Positions 1 through 7,803 of a stretch of DNA of 27,496 bases are shown in pieces. This DNA comes from Crinalium sp049646245 (lineage in GTDB: Bacteria; Cyanobacteriota; Cyanobacteriia; Cyanobacteriales; PCC-9333). The notes beneath the pieces were generated by a model. That model made no database searches. It worked only from the letters and a program-made list of their open reading frames with translations, and was not told where the DNA came from. The translations under genes were made by a program, and so were the position numbers. The stretch's first letter is position 1. Each line of letters begins with the position of its first letter. The DNA is taken from NCBI GenBank assembly GCA_049646245.1, contig JBARVL010000459.1:1-27496 (forward strand). The letters are read 5' to 3'.

Positions 1-2
1 GG

Positions 3-1562
3 CAGCGGCTTAGAGACGGTGCAGAAAAGCTAGGGATATCAGTAAGATCTGTGCAGCGACTGTTTAAAAAGTATCTTGAACTTGGTTTAATAGCCCTAAA
101 TTCAACTTCTAGAGCCGATAAGGGGCAGCATAGAATTGAGGAGTTTTGGCAAAAATTTATAGTTAAGACATACCAGGATGGTAACAAGGGTAGTAAGCGC
201 ATGACTCCCAAGCAAGTTGCCTTAAGGGTACAAGCAAAAGCTTCAGAACTTAAATATGATGATTATCCTAGCTACAAAACGGTATTAAGAGTTCTACAAC
301 CATATTTAGAAAAGAAACAAAAGGCAAAAAGTCTTCGCTCTCCTGGTTGGTACAGTTCAAATTTAGCTGTCAAAACTCGTGATGGTGAATATATAGAAAT
401 TACTCACAGTAATCAACTATGGCAATGTGACCACACCGAAGCTGATATCCTGTTAGTAGACCAACATGGTGTCCTGATAGGTCGTCCTCAACTAACAACT
501 GTAATTGATAGTTATTCTCGGTGCATCATGGGAATTAACTTAGGTTTTGATGCGCCTAGTTCTCAAGTTGTGGCTCTGGCTTTACGTCATGCAATCCTAC
601 CAAAAAAATATGATGTAGAGTACAAACTGCATTGTGACTGGGGTACTTTTGGTAAGCCTAAGTATGTTTACACCGATAGTGGCTCAGATTTCAAATCTGA
701 TCATTTAAAGGCAATTGGCGCAGAATTAGGATTCGATGGTGACTTACGTGATCGCCCTTCAGAAGGAGGTATTGTTGAGCGTCCTTTTAGAACTTTAAAT
801 GAAAGTTTATTCTGCACTTTGCCTGGATATACAGGCTCAAATGTGCAGCAACGTCCAAAGGATGCAGAAAAAGATGCTCAGTTAACTCTGAGGGAATTGG
901 AACAGTTATTAGTTAGCTTCATTGTTAATCAATACAATCAAAGACCTGATGCTCGGATGGGTGATCAATCCAGATATCAGCGTTGGGAAGCAGGGTTAAT
1001 AGAAGAACCAGAGCTAATGTCTGAGCGAGAGTTAGATATTTGCTTGATGAAAGTAGCTCGGCGGACTGTTCAAAGAGGTGGACATTTGCAGTTTGAGAAT
1101 ATTATTTACAAAGGTGAATATTTAGCTGGCTACGCTGGCGAAATTGTGAATGTAAGGTATGACCCTAGGGACATCACAACTATTTTGGTATATCGCCAAG
1201 AGAAGGGGCAAGAGGTATTTTTAACTCGCGCTCATGCTCAAGGTTTGGAAACAGAACAATTATCTTTATATGAAACGCAAGCTAGTGCCAAACGATTGCG
1301 CGAGGCAGGTAAGAGCATTAGCAATCAATCAATCTTACAAAATGTAATAGACCAAGAAGCTTTACTTGAGCGTAAGAAAACTCGCAAGCATAGACAAAAA
1401 GAAGAACAAAGTTACAAGCAATTAAGTTTTACCCATATTAAGGCTGAAGTTGAGACTGATCAGCTAGAAATAGAAACCAAAATTGAAGCAGATGTCAACT
1501 CAAAATCTGCTGACATTGAGGTTTGGGACTATGACGAAATGCGTGAAAGTTTTGGATGGTAA
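3..1562 (+). CDS. tnsB: TnsB, DDE transposase of V-K CAST (5' end outside window)
   Basis: TnsB is the RNase H-fold transposase that binds the transposon-end repeats and joins the 3' ends to target DNA. The frame is open from base 3, and the residues before the GTG at 51 continue a helix-turn-helix (GISVRSVQRLFKKY), so that GTG is internal and the true start lies upstream. Numbered from base 51, the DDE triad is Asp127 (QCDHTEAD), Asp209 (YTDSGSDF) and Glu243 (GIVERPF). About 519 residues are visible, against roughly 580 in characterised V-K TnsB, so about 65 N-terminal residues are missing. The lysine- and arginine-rich C-terminus is where the family contacts TnsC. tnsC starts 3 bp after the stop, so the two are one operon. 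Confidence 0.96.
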   Translation, partial: QRLRDGAEKLGISVRSVQRLFKKYLELGLIALNSTSRADKGQHRIEEFWQKFIVKTYQDGNKGSKRMTPKQVALRVQAKASELKYDDYPSYKTVLRVLQPYLEKKQKAKSLRSPGWYSSNLAVKTRDGEYIEITHSNQLWQCDHTEADILLVDQHGVLIGRPQLTTVIDSYSRCIMGINLGFDAPSSQVVALALRHAILPKKYDVEYKLHCDWGTFGKPKYVYTDSGSDFKSDHLKAIGAELGFDGDLRDRPSEGGIVERPFRTLNESLFCTLPGYTGSNVQQRPKDAEKDAQLTLRELEQLLVSFIVNQYNQRPDARMGDQSRYQRWEAGLIEEPELMSERELDICLMKVARRTVQRGGHLQFENIIYKGEYLAGYAGEIVNVRYDPRDITTILVYRQEKGQEVFLTRAHAQGLETEQLSLYETQASAKRLREAGKSISNQSILQNVIDQEALLERKKTRKHRQKEEQSYKQLSFTHIKAEVETDQLEIETKIEADVNSKSADIEVWDYDEMRESFGW

Positions 1563-1565
1563 ATT

Positions 1566-2381
1566 ATGACAAAATCTCAAGAATTAGGGAATTTACCACC
1601 TGATAATCAGTGGATACAGGCAGAAATTGCACGTTTAAATAAGAAGAGTATTGTGCCGTTAGAACACATCGAAGATTTACATGATTGGCTGGATGAAAAG
1701 CGTAAAGCTCGTAAATCTTGCAGGTTGGTGGGAGAGTCGAGAACTGGGAAAACTTTCGCTTGCGAAGCTTACATTTTTAAGAATAAGCCAAAACAGGAAG
1801 GTAAACAAGCTCCTACGGTTCCTGTTATTTATATCAAGCCACCTCCTAAATGTGGAGCCAAAGAGTTTTTTAAAGAAGTAATTGAGTGCTTGAAATATCG
1901 TGCAGTGAAGGGTGTTATTTCAGATTTTAGAGATCGAGTTAAGGAAATTTTAACTGGTTGTCAGGTGGAAATGCTAATTATTGATGAAGCTGATCGTCTG
2001 AAACCTGAAACATTCCCTGAAGTCAGAGATATTAGGGATTTAGGTATTACTGTAGTTTTAGTAGGGACAGACCGCTTAAACACAGTAATTAAGCACGATG
2101 AACAAGTTCACGATCGCTTTCGAGCTTGTCGGCGGTTTGGTAAGTTGACGGGAGAAGATTTCAAGAAAACGGTGGAGATTTGGGAGGACAAGGTATTAAG
2201 GTTGCCTGTTGCTTCTAATTTGAATAATAAGGAAATGCTGAAAATCTTACTAAAGGCGACAGAAGGTTATATTGGACGGTTGGATGAGATTTTAAGGGAA
2301 GCGGCAATCAAGTCTCTATCAAGAGGGTTTAAGAAGGTTGAGAAGGCTGTGTTGCAAGAAGTGGCTAGGGAGTATTCATGA
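1566..2381 (+). CDS. tnsC: TnsC, AAA+ ATPase of V-K CAST
   Basis: TnsC is the AAA+ regulator that forms filaments on target DNA and links the Cas12k/TniQ target complex to TnsB. At 271 residues it is the usual short V-K length (about 276). Walker A is GESRTGKT at residues 56-63. Walker B is MLIIDEAD with Asp140 and Glu141. A sensor-like VVLVGTDRL segment follows, and the arginine-rich DRFRACRRF is a candidate arginine finger. It lacks the long extensions of Tn7 TnsC. It begins 3 bp after tnsB and its stop overlaps the tniQ start (ATGA at 2378-2381), which indicates coupled translation. The open frame at 1681-1881 inside it is a shadow. Confidence 0.96.
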   Translation: MTKSQELGNLPPDNQWIQAEIARLNKKSIVPLEHIEDLHDWLDEKRKARKSCRLVGESRTGKTFACEAYIFKNKPKQEGKQAPTVPVIYIKPPPKCGAKEFFKEVIECLKYRAVKGVISDFRDRVKEILTGCQVEMLIIDEADRLKPETFPEVRDIRDLGITVVLVGTDRLNTVIKHDEQVHDRFRACRRFGKLTGEDFKKTVEIWEDKVLRLPVASNLNNKEMLKILLKATEGYIGRLDEILREAAIKSLSRGFKKVEKAVLQEVAREYS

Positions 2382-2914
2382 CAGAAAATCAAATTCAACC
2401 TTGGCTTTTTGCGATCGCACCACTAGAAGGAGAAAGTTTAAGTCATTTTTTAGGGCGGTTTAGGAGACGCAACTATTTAAGCCCTAGTAGTTTAGGAAAC
2501 ATAGCCAAAATTGGGGCTGTAGTGGCACGTTGGGAACGCTTTTATCTCAATCCTTATCCTAAACAGCAGGAATTTGAGGCAATGGCTCTGGTGGTAGGGG
2601 TTGATGTTGAGAGGTTGTGGGAAATGTTGCCGTTTCAAGGGGAAGGGATGAAGTGTGAGCCAATTCGATTATGTGGTGCTTGTTATGCCGAGTCGCCTTG
2701 CCATCTAATAGAGTGGCAGTATAAGTCTGTATGGAAGTGCGATCGCCATCAACTAAAGCTTTTAGCTAAATGTCCCAAGTGTGAAGCAAGATTCAAGATA
2801 CCTGCGCTGTGGGAACATGGGAGATGCGATAGGTGTTCACTACTGTTTGCAGAAATGCTGAACTATCAAAAGACGGTTTGCCTTGATGACAAACTCTCAA
2901 ATAACCTTACTTAA
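2378..2914 (+). CDS. tniQ: TniQ, short V-K CAST targeting adaptor
   Basis: TniQ bridges the Cas12k-RNA complex and the TnsC filament at the target. The 178-residue product has the typical N-terminal TniQ start (PWLFAIAPLEGESLSHFLGRF), a helical middle, and a C-terminal zinc-ribbon region from about residue 99: CGAC, then KCDRH, CPKC and CDRC pairs. This is the short form found in type V-K elements (about 167 residues), not the longer TniQ of type I-F3 systems. The start codon overlaps the tnsC stop. The stop at 2914 is followed by about 140 bp without a gene, then the convergent cvkR. Confidence 0.94.
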   Translation: MTENQIQPWLFAIAPLEGESLSHFLGRFRRRNYLSPSSLGNIAKIGAVVARWERFYLNPYPKQQEFEAMALVVGVDVERLWEMLPFQGEGMKCEPIRLCGACYAESPCHLIEWQYKSVWKCDRHQLKLLAKCPKCEARFKIPALWEHGRCDRCSLLFAEMLNYQKTVCLDDKLSNNLT

Positions 2915-3056
2915 AAAATCCTCAAATAGTTGAAGGGCGCGATCACAATAACTCAATTTCCGTACTATGCAGCCCAGTGCTTACAGACGGTTTCAGCTTG
3001 GGTGAGTAAGGTGGCAAGCAATGGATAGCGATCGCAACTCGATCCAGTCTTCCTTG

Positions 3057-3536
3057 TTAAGCACTACCTATCTCAATAGAGAGCGATCGCTTAAAATTCT
3101 TCAAGTTTTGGCTTAAACGTTCCCGCACGCGATCGCCCCAAAAAGGAATCACAGCCTGTCCCTGAGAAAATGCCTCTAGCGCTGTTTTCTTATCAAACTC
3201 CGCCAGTTTAAATTTTTGCTCTTGAGACTCAGTAAGTAAAAACATCAGCCGCTTCATCTTATGCAAAGGAACAGAATCATCAAACAGCCATGATTCCTTT
3301 GCTTTCAATGTTTCTAAAGCTTCGCGGCAAAGCTCAAAGCTTAAGCCTATAGACAGCAGATACTCCATCACCGTCAACGCTAGCAAGTCAGTTTCAGAAT
3401 AATACACATTTCGACCCTTACCACTGGTATTAACAGTAGGTACAAGAACCCCCTTTTCCCGCCAATACTGCAATTGCCGACGGGTACATCCGGTAATTTG
3501 TGCTGTCTCTGTACTCGTATAAAAGCGATCGTCCAT
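3057..3536 (-). CDS. cvkR: CvkR, MerR-family repressor of the V-K CAST
   Basis: The product has 159 residues with an N-terminal MerR-type winged helix-turn-helix: TSTETAQITGCTRRQLQYWREKG, then a wing ending in GKGRNVYYSETDLLAL. A dimerisation helix region follows instead of a metal-sensing tail. Its position, divergent from cas12k in a V-K CAST, is that of CvkR, the described MerR-type repressor of cas12k and tracrRNA expression in Nostocales. The ATG at 3534-3536 is 95 bp from the cas12k start region. The shared gap holds a perfect copy of the motif reported for CvkR (3584-3598), so autoregulation or control of the divergent promoter is likely. Confidence 0.9.
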   Translation of the reverse strand: MDDRFYTSTETAQITGCTRRQLQYWREKGVLVPTVNTSGKGRNVYYSETDLLALTVMEYLLSIGLSFELCREALETLKAKESWLFDDSVPLHKMKRLMFLLTESQEQKFKLAEFDKKTALEAFSQGQAVIPFWGDRVRERLSQNLKNFKRSLSIEIGSA

Positions 3537-3583
3537 AAATAAACATAGTACAGAAGCAAGCTAATAATCTCATAAGTATTTAG

Positions 3584-3598
3584 AACACATAATGTTGT
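3584..3598. promoter_or_regulatory. CvkR operator between cvkR and cas12k
   Basis: AACACATAATGTTGT fits AnnACATnATGTnnT, the consensus I recall for CvkR binding, at every fixed position. Its core ACATAATGT is an inverted repeat around one central base. It lies about 39 bp upstream of the cas12k ATG at 3637 and 48 bp upstream of the cvkR ATG. It is therefore placed to cover the cas12k promoter and possibly the cvkR one. I saw no second clear copy before the tracrRNA. Confidence 0.8.
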
Positions 3599-3636
3599 TA
3601 TGTATTAAAATTTATTTATGATGCTAAAAATTGTTT

Positions 3637-5533
3637 ATGAGTCAAGTAACTATTCAATGCCGACTAATTGCTAGTCAACCCACACGCCAACAACTATGGA
3701 CGTTGATGGCAAAACTCAACACGCCTTTAATTAACGAACTGTTGAGGCAAATGCCCCAACATCCTGAATTTGAAACCTGGCGACAACAAGGTAAGCTACC
3801 AATTGATATAGTTACAAAACTCTGCGAACCACTCAAAAGCGATCCTCGTTATATCGGTCAACCAGCAAGGTTTTATACTTCAGCTATTGCTCTAGTCAAA
3901 TACATTTACAAATCTTGGTTCAAACTCCAGCAACGCCTAGAAAGGAGATTAAAAGGTCAAAAACGTTGGCTGGAAATGCTCAAAAGTGATGCCGAGTTAG
4001 TCGAACAAAGTAGCTGTTCTTTAGAAGATATCCGTATTCAAGCGATCGCCATTCTGACATCTCATAAGCCTCAGAATCAAACCCCACAACCAGCCCTACA
4101 ACGGAAAAAACGCCAAAAATCAAAAAAAGATAAGAGCTTATTGGACAATTTATATGATACCTACGACCAAACCCAAGATATTCTAACTCGTAGTGTTATT
4201 TGCTACTTACTCAAAAACGGCTGCAAAATCCCTACCAAGCCTGAAGATGCGGAAAAAATTCCCAAATCTCGCCGTAAAGCTGAAATTAAAATAGCTCGCA
4301 TATTAGATCAACTTAATGGCAGAACCCCTTCATGTCGTGACTTAACAGGAGAGAAATGGTTAGAAACATTACTTACTGCTACCATTACTGCACCCAAAGA
4401 GTGAAGCTGAAGCTCGTTCTTGGCAAAATATTCTCTTAACCAAACCAAAATCTCTCCCTTTTCCGGTCGCCTATGAAACAAACGAAGACCTGATTTGGAG
4501 CAGAAACTCTTCATGTCGCCTCTGTGTTCATTTCGTTGGATTCAAAGAGCATACCTTTGAAATATACTGCGATCAACGCCAACTCAAATACTTTGAACGT
4601 TTTTACCAAGATCAAGAACTTAAGAAAGCAAGTAAAGATAAATATTCTGCTGCTCTTTTTACCCTACGTTCTGGGCGTATTCTTTGGATACAAGGCACAG
4701 GTAAAGGAGAACCTTGGAATATTAATTATTTAAATCTTCACTGTACCCTAGAAACTCGTTTGTGGACAGAAGAAGGTACAAAACAAATTAGCCAAGAAAA
4801 AGCCTCTGAAATTGCCCAAACTCTCACCAATATGAAAGAAAAAGGCGAACTGAATGACAAGCAGAAAGCCTTTATTAAGCGCCAAGATTCTACTTTTGAG
4901 CGAATTAATAATCCTTTTCCTCGTCCCAGCCAACCTTTGTATCAAGGTCAATCCGATATTATTGTCGGCGTTGCATTAGGCTTAGAGAAACCCGCCACCG
5001 TAGCAGTGGTTGACGCAAATACGGGTAAAGCAATCGCATATCGTAGTATTCAACAACTACTAGGAAAAAAAAGTCCCCTCCTAAATCGGCAAAGAACTCA
5101 AAAGCGCGTATTATCTCATCAACGCCACGAAGCTCAGAAAAATGCTGCCTTTAACGAATTTGGGGAATCAGAGTTAGGGCAATATGTTGATCGCTTAATC
5201 GCCAAAGCCATTATTTCCCTAGCTAAAACCCACAAAGCAGGCAGTATTGTCTTGCCCAAATTGGGTGATATGCGAGAGCTAGTGCAAAGTGAAATTCAAA
5301 CCAGAGCAGAACTCAAAATTCCAGGTTGTACCCAAGCACAACAAAAATATGCCAAACAATATCGCATCCAAGTTCATCAGTGGGGCTATGGAAGATTAAT
5401 TGACAATATTAAAGCTCAAGCAGCTAAACTTGGCATTGTTATTGAAGAAGAACAACAACCGATTCGCAATAGTCCCCCAGAAAAAGCTTTAGCGATGGCA
5501 ATTTCAGCCTTTAATTCCCGTTATAATTCTTAA
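3637..5533 (+). pseudogene. cas12k: Cas12k (V-K effector), interrupted by a +1 frameshift
   Basis: Cas12k is the nuclease-dead effector that binds crRNA and tracrRNA and marks the insertion target. The ATG at 3637 (MSQVTIQCRL) is preferred over the TTG at 3631 because family members begin MSQ. The first part (3637-4404) runs to TLLTATITAPKE and stops at TGA. From 4400 the next frame continues with SEAEARSWQNILLTKP and stays open to 5533 with family motifs (RPSQPLYQGQS, VGVALGLEKPATVAVVD, IVLPKLGDMRELVQSE). Joined, they give about 632 residues, near the family's usual 639. One extra base in the CCCAAA stretch at 4393-4398 explains the break. It may be true inactivation, a sequencing error, or recoding, but no strong slippery signal is visible. 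Confidence 0.93.
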
Positions 5534-5571
5534 TGCTTGCTAAAATTCTGTACCTTGACAATAGGATAAAA

Positions 5572-5815
5572 TATATAACAGCGCCGCAGGTCATGTTCGT
5601 ATTTAACCTCTGAACTGTGATAAATGAGGGTTAGTTTAACTGTTGAAAGACAGTTGTGCTTTCTGACACCTGGTAGCTGTCCACCCCGAAGCTGCTGTTT
5701 CTAAAAAAAACAGGACATAAGGTGCGCTCCCACGCAAGAGGGTGTAGATGTACTACGGTGATGGCTACTGAATCACCTCCGAGCAAGGAGGAATCCACCT
5801 TAATTTTTCTTTTTT
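5572..5815 (+). ncRNA. V-K tracrRNA
   Basis: The sequence closely follows the published ShCAST tracrRNA: GCGCCGC near the start, ATGAGGGTTAGTTTAACTG, CTTTCTGACACCTGGTAGCTG, GGTGCGCTCCCACGCAA, GATGTACTACGGTGATGGCT, and the CCTCC/GGAGG hairpin at 5777-5792. The anti-repeat AATCCACCTTAA (about 5792-5803) pairs over 12 bp, with one G-U, to TTAGGGTGGATT in the second CRISPR repeat. A T-rich stretch after 5800 may end transcription. TTGACA at 5555-5560 with an AT-rich tract after it is a possible promoter, but the spacing to a -10 is not canonical. The ends are estimates. Confidence 0.9.
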
Positions 5816-5899
5816 CGTGAACTATCGCGGGGACTAAATCTCTAGGGCGTTTACGAAAACTCTGGATACCTGATGGCATCTAAGTTTCAGTCTTTCTGT

Positions 5900-5909
5900 G
5901 GGATGGTTG
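5900..5909 (+). other. Second anti-repeat downstream of the tracrRNA core
   Basis: GGGATGGTTG is the exact reverse complement of CAACCATCCC in the 5' half of the second CRISPR repeat (6087-6096). It lies about 100 bp after the first anti-repeat and is followed by a CTCCT/AGGAG hairpin (5910-5927). A longer tracrRNA could therefore pair with both halves of the repeat. Whether the transcript reaches this far cannot be told from sequence. An open frame on the minus strand at 5631-5879 is a shadow of the RNA. Confidence 0.5.
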
Positions 5910-6004
5910 CTCCTCTCTTAATAGGAGACATGAAGTAAAAATTTTAGAGGTTTACGATCCGTAGCCTTTAAAAACTACTTCAGGCAACTGTTACAGCGAT
6001 CGCT

Positions 6005-6118
6005 GTTTCAACAACTATCCCTACCTTGGGGTGGGTTGAAAGGAAGTGGAAGTTAAAATTGGTGCAACTTGGGCAGACTGGTTTCAACAACCATCCCTAC
6101 ATTAGGGTGGATTGAAAG
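6005..6118 (+). CRISPR. V-K CRISPR array, two canonical repeats
   Basis: Repeat 1 is at 6005-6042 and repeat 2 at 6081-6118, each about 38 bases. Both begin GTTTCAACAAC, carry ATCCCTAC, and end in a GGGTGG(G/A)TTGAAAG type tail, like other V-K repeats. Spacer 1 (6043-6080) is 38 bases. Spacer 2 (6119-6156) is also about 38 bases and leads to a degenerate third repeat at 6157. The repeats differ at several positions. There are no cas1 or cas2 genes nearby, as is normal for V-K. Spacer 1 matches the neighbouring polymerase gene (see the protospacer entry). I found no match in the window for spacer 2. Confidence 0.92.
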
Positions 6119-6156
6119 CCAGGTTACCCAACTAACACGCAATTTTTTGGTTCTTT

Positions 6157-6207
6157 GTTTCAACTTTAAATTAGGGCTGGGTTAAAGGGCTTCCTGTAAT
6201 CGCACAA
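6157..6207 (+). CRISPR. Degenerate terminal repeat with short homing guide (delocalised crRNA)
   Basis: Bases 6157-6187 keep the repeat start GTTTCAAC and the tail TTAGGGCTGGGTTAAAG but are shortened in the middle to about 31 bases. Compared with the anti-repeat, the tail has one extra C, which would bulge. V-K CASTs are known to carry such an atypical repeat next to the transposon end, followed by a guide of about 17-20 bases that directs homing to a chromosomal site, often by a tRNA gene. The candidate guide starts at 6188 (GGCTTCCTGTAATCGCAC). No matching target lies in this window. Confidence 0.75.
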
Positions 6208-6270
6208 ACAAAGTACAGAATGTTTGTGTTGCTCTGATGAGATATTAAAACACAATTAATTTATTGGAAC

Positions 6271-6380
6271 GACATTAATTTGTCACAGTTATCTAAACGA
6301 CATCAATTTGTCACGGCGACACATAATTTGGCTCTATGACGCTAATTTGTCTTTGATGACAAATAATGTGTCACTGTACA
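6271..6380. repeat. Transposon end with five TnsB-binding repeats, terminating in TGTACA
   Basis: Five related repeats are seen at 6271-6286 (GACATTAATTTGTCAC), 6299-6314 (GACATCAATTTGTCAC), 6318-6332 (degenerate), 6338-6351 (GACGCTAATTTGTC) and 6358-6374 (GACAAATAATGTGTCAC). The last abuts TGTACA at 6375-6380, the terminal sequence of V-K elements. Such repeats are TnsB sites. The five bases after the end, GCTCT (6381-6385), should be one copy of the target-site duplication; the other copy would lie left of the window. Confidence 0.93.
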
Positions 6381-6403
6381 GCTCTTGTATTTTTTTTTTA
6401 TTT

Positions 6404-6441
6404 CATCCAGCCCACGTTGCGCCTACTTTAACTTCTACTTC
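6404..6441 (-). other. Protospacer-like match to array spacer 1, with GTA PAM
   Basis: Read on the minus strand from 6441 down to 6404, this stretch of the polymerase gene aligns without gaps to spacer 1 (6043-6080), with 30 of 38 bases identical. Mismatches are at spacer positions 6, 16, 18, 21, 27, 33, 35 and 36. The three bases before it on the same strand (6444-6442) are GTA, which fits the GTN PAM of V-K systems. From the first protospacer base (6441) to the first base outside the transposon (6381) is 61 bp, within the established 60-66 bp insertion distance. This is the probable target that placed the transposon here. Confidence 0.85.
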
Positions 6442-7795
6442 TACGGGGATTGGATGTAGTGCGATCGCAGCAGGCTCGATCATGTAATGCTTGAGAATTT
6501 CACTTGCGCGGAATACAAAATCATTAGGACACTCTAGGATGATCTCGTCATGCACGACTCCAATTAGCAGAGCGCCAATTTCAGCAAGGGGAATATATAG
6601 TTTCCCCAACGCCATCTTTAAGAAATCGGCATTGCTTCCTTGTACTGGATGGTTGAACAGTTCCGACAGTGGTGGGTTAGTTGACCAACGCCGCCTACGA
6701 CCCCTCATTGTGCGGATTGCTTGTTTAGATGTCTCATAGACTGTTTCCTTGATGTGTTCATGCCATCGTTTCAGACCTGGGTAAGCTTGGAAGAATCGCT
6801 TTCTGAATTTTGTGGCTTCTTGTAATGTCATGATTACGCCGTACTCAGTTTCAGCGTAAACTTTGAGCTTGCTTTGTCCCATCCCATAGATAAGTCCAAA
6901 GTTGATAGCTTTTGCTAATCGGCGGTCTTCTGCTGTAATTTCGCATATTGGCTTACCAGTAATCAAGGAAGCTGTGAGCGTGTGCAAATCTTCACCATTT
7001 TTGTATGCTTCGATCATCCGGCTTTCGCCTGAGATCTTGGCAACTATTCTTAGTTCAATTTGGGAATAATCCGCGCGGATAATCGTGTAGCCTGGTTGGG
7101 CAATAAAGCAGCTTCGGATGGCTTTGTCGCGGGGAATATTTTGCAGGTTAGGATTACGACAAGCAAACCTTCCAGAACGAGTACCGCATTGTAAATAACT
7201 AGGGTGGATTCTCCCTGTAGTTGGATTGATGTGGGTTGGTAGTCCTTGGACATAGGTAGAAATTAGCTTGGAATATTTACGATATTCCAATAAACTTTTG
7301 ATAATTGGGTATTCGTTTTGCAATGGAATTAAGACTTTCTTCCCAGTGCTGGTAACAGGTATTCCTAAATGTTTGAAAGCTTTTAGGACTTGAGATGGTG
7401 AGTCCAAGTTAACAGTATCAGCAGTTTCTGGAAAGAAGGATAGTTGGATTCTTCTGCCGGGATTTAGGACTTTTAGTTCATTTAAATAAATTTGCTTTTT
7501 GGCATATAATTCTTGATTTAATATCGACATTTTCGCTGCATCTAACAGCATCCCATTCAGTTCCATCCCAGCGACGGCGGATACTGCCTCAAACTCAATT
7601 TCAGCAATATTCATCAGTCGTGCAGCTTTAAGCCTACGAGTTAAAATTGGGAGTAGGTCGAGCAATATAGCAGCATCAACGGCAGCATATTGTAGTTGTC
7701 TTGGAGTAAGAGTGGTTTGACTAAAATTACTCAAGCGTTGGCTTTTATCAAGCTGTATTTTGAGCAGAGATAATGCCAAATTTTCGAGACTGTGA

Positions 7796-7803
7796 TTTTT
7801 TTT
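7796..7803 (-). other. A8 homopolymer at the polymerase frameshift
   Basis: On the coding (minus) strand the sequence is GGATT, then eight A, then TCAC. In frame it reads LKKITV and soon stops. Re-reading one A gives LKKNHSL and joins the exonuclease to the polymerase. A AAA AAA is a classic slippery heptamer, and long A runs also allow transcriptional slippage. Homopolymers are equally the commonest site of sequencing error. Confidence 0.55.

Larger units (their letters stand above)
1..6380 (+). mobile_element. Type V-K CRISPR-associated transposon, CRISPR-proximal part
   Basis: The gene order tnsB-tnsC-tniQ, divergent MerR regulator, cas12k, tracrRNA, CRISPR array, degenerate repeat, and a TnsB-repeat end terminating in TGTACA is that of type V-K CAST elements such as ShCAST. 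The left boundary is outside the window: tnsB is open at base 1. The right boundary is the base after TGTACA at 6375-6380, where the sequence changes to the 3' flank of a DNA polymerase gene. From memory of the published ShCAST ends, this end resembles the one called LE (it begins TGTACAGTGACA when read inward), although naming varies. The element may be immobile as it stands because cas12k is frameshifted. Confidence 0.95.

Noticed and set aside
4524..4733. Short frame within cas12k
   Set aside because: The real Cas12k frame is continuous here (starting from 4400) and matches the family.
5631..5879. 82-codon frame on the minus strand
   Set aside because: It lies across the tracrRNA, whose sequence explains the region.
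6119..6156. Spacer 2 as another match to window DNA
   Set aside because: Compared by eye with both strands, no similar stretch was found in this window.
6188..6207. Guide of the degenerate repeat as a match to a tRNA gene here
   Set aside because: No tRNA gene or matching sequence is present in the window, so the target cannot be named.
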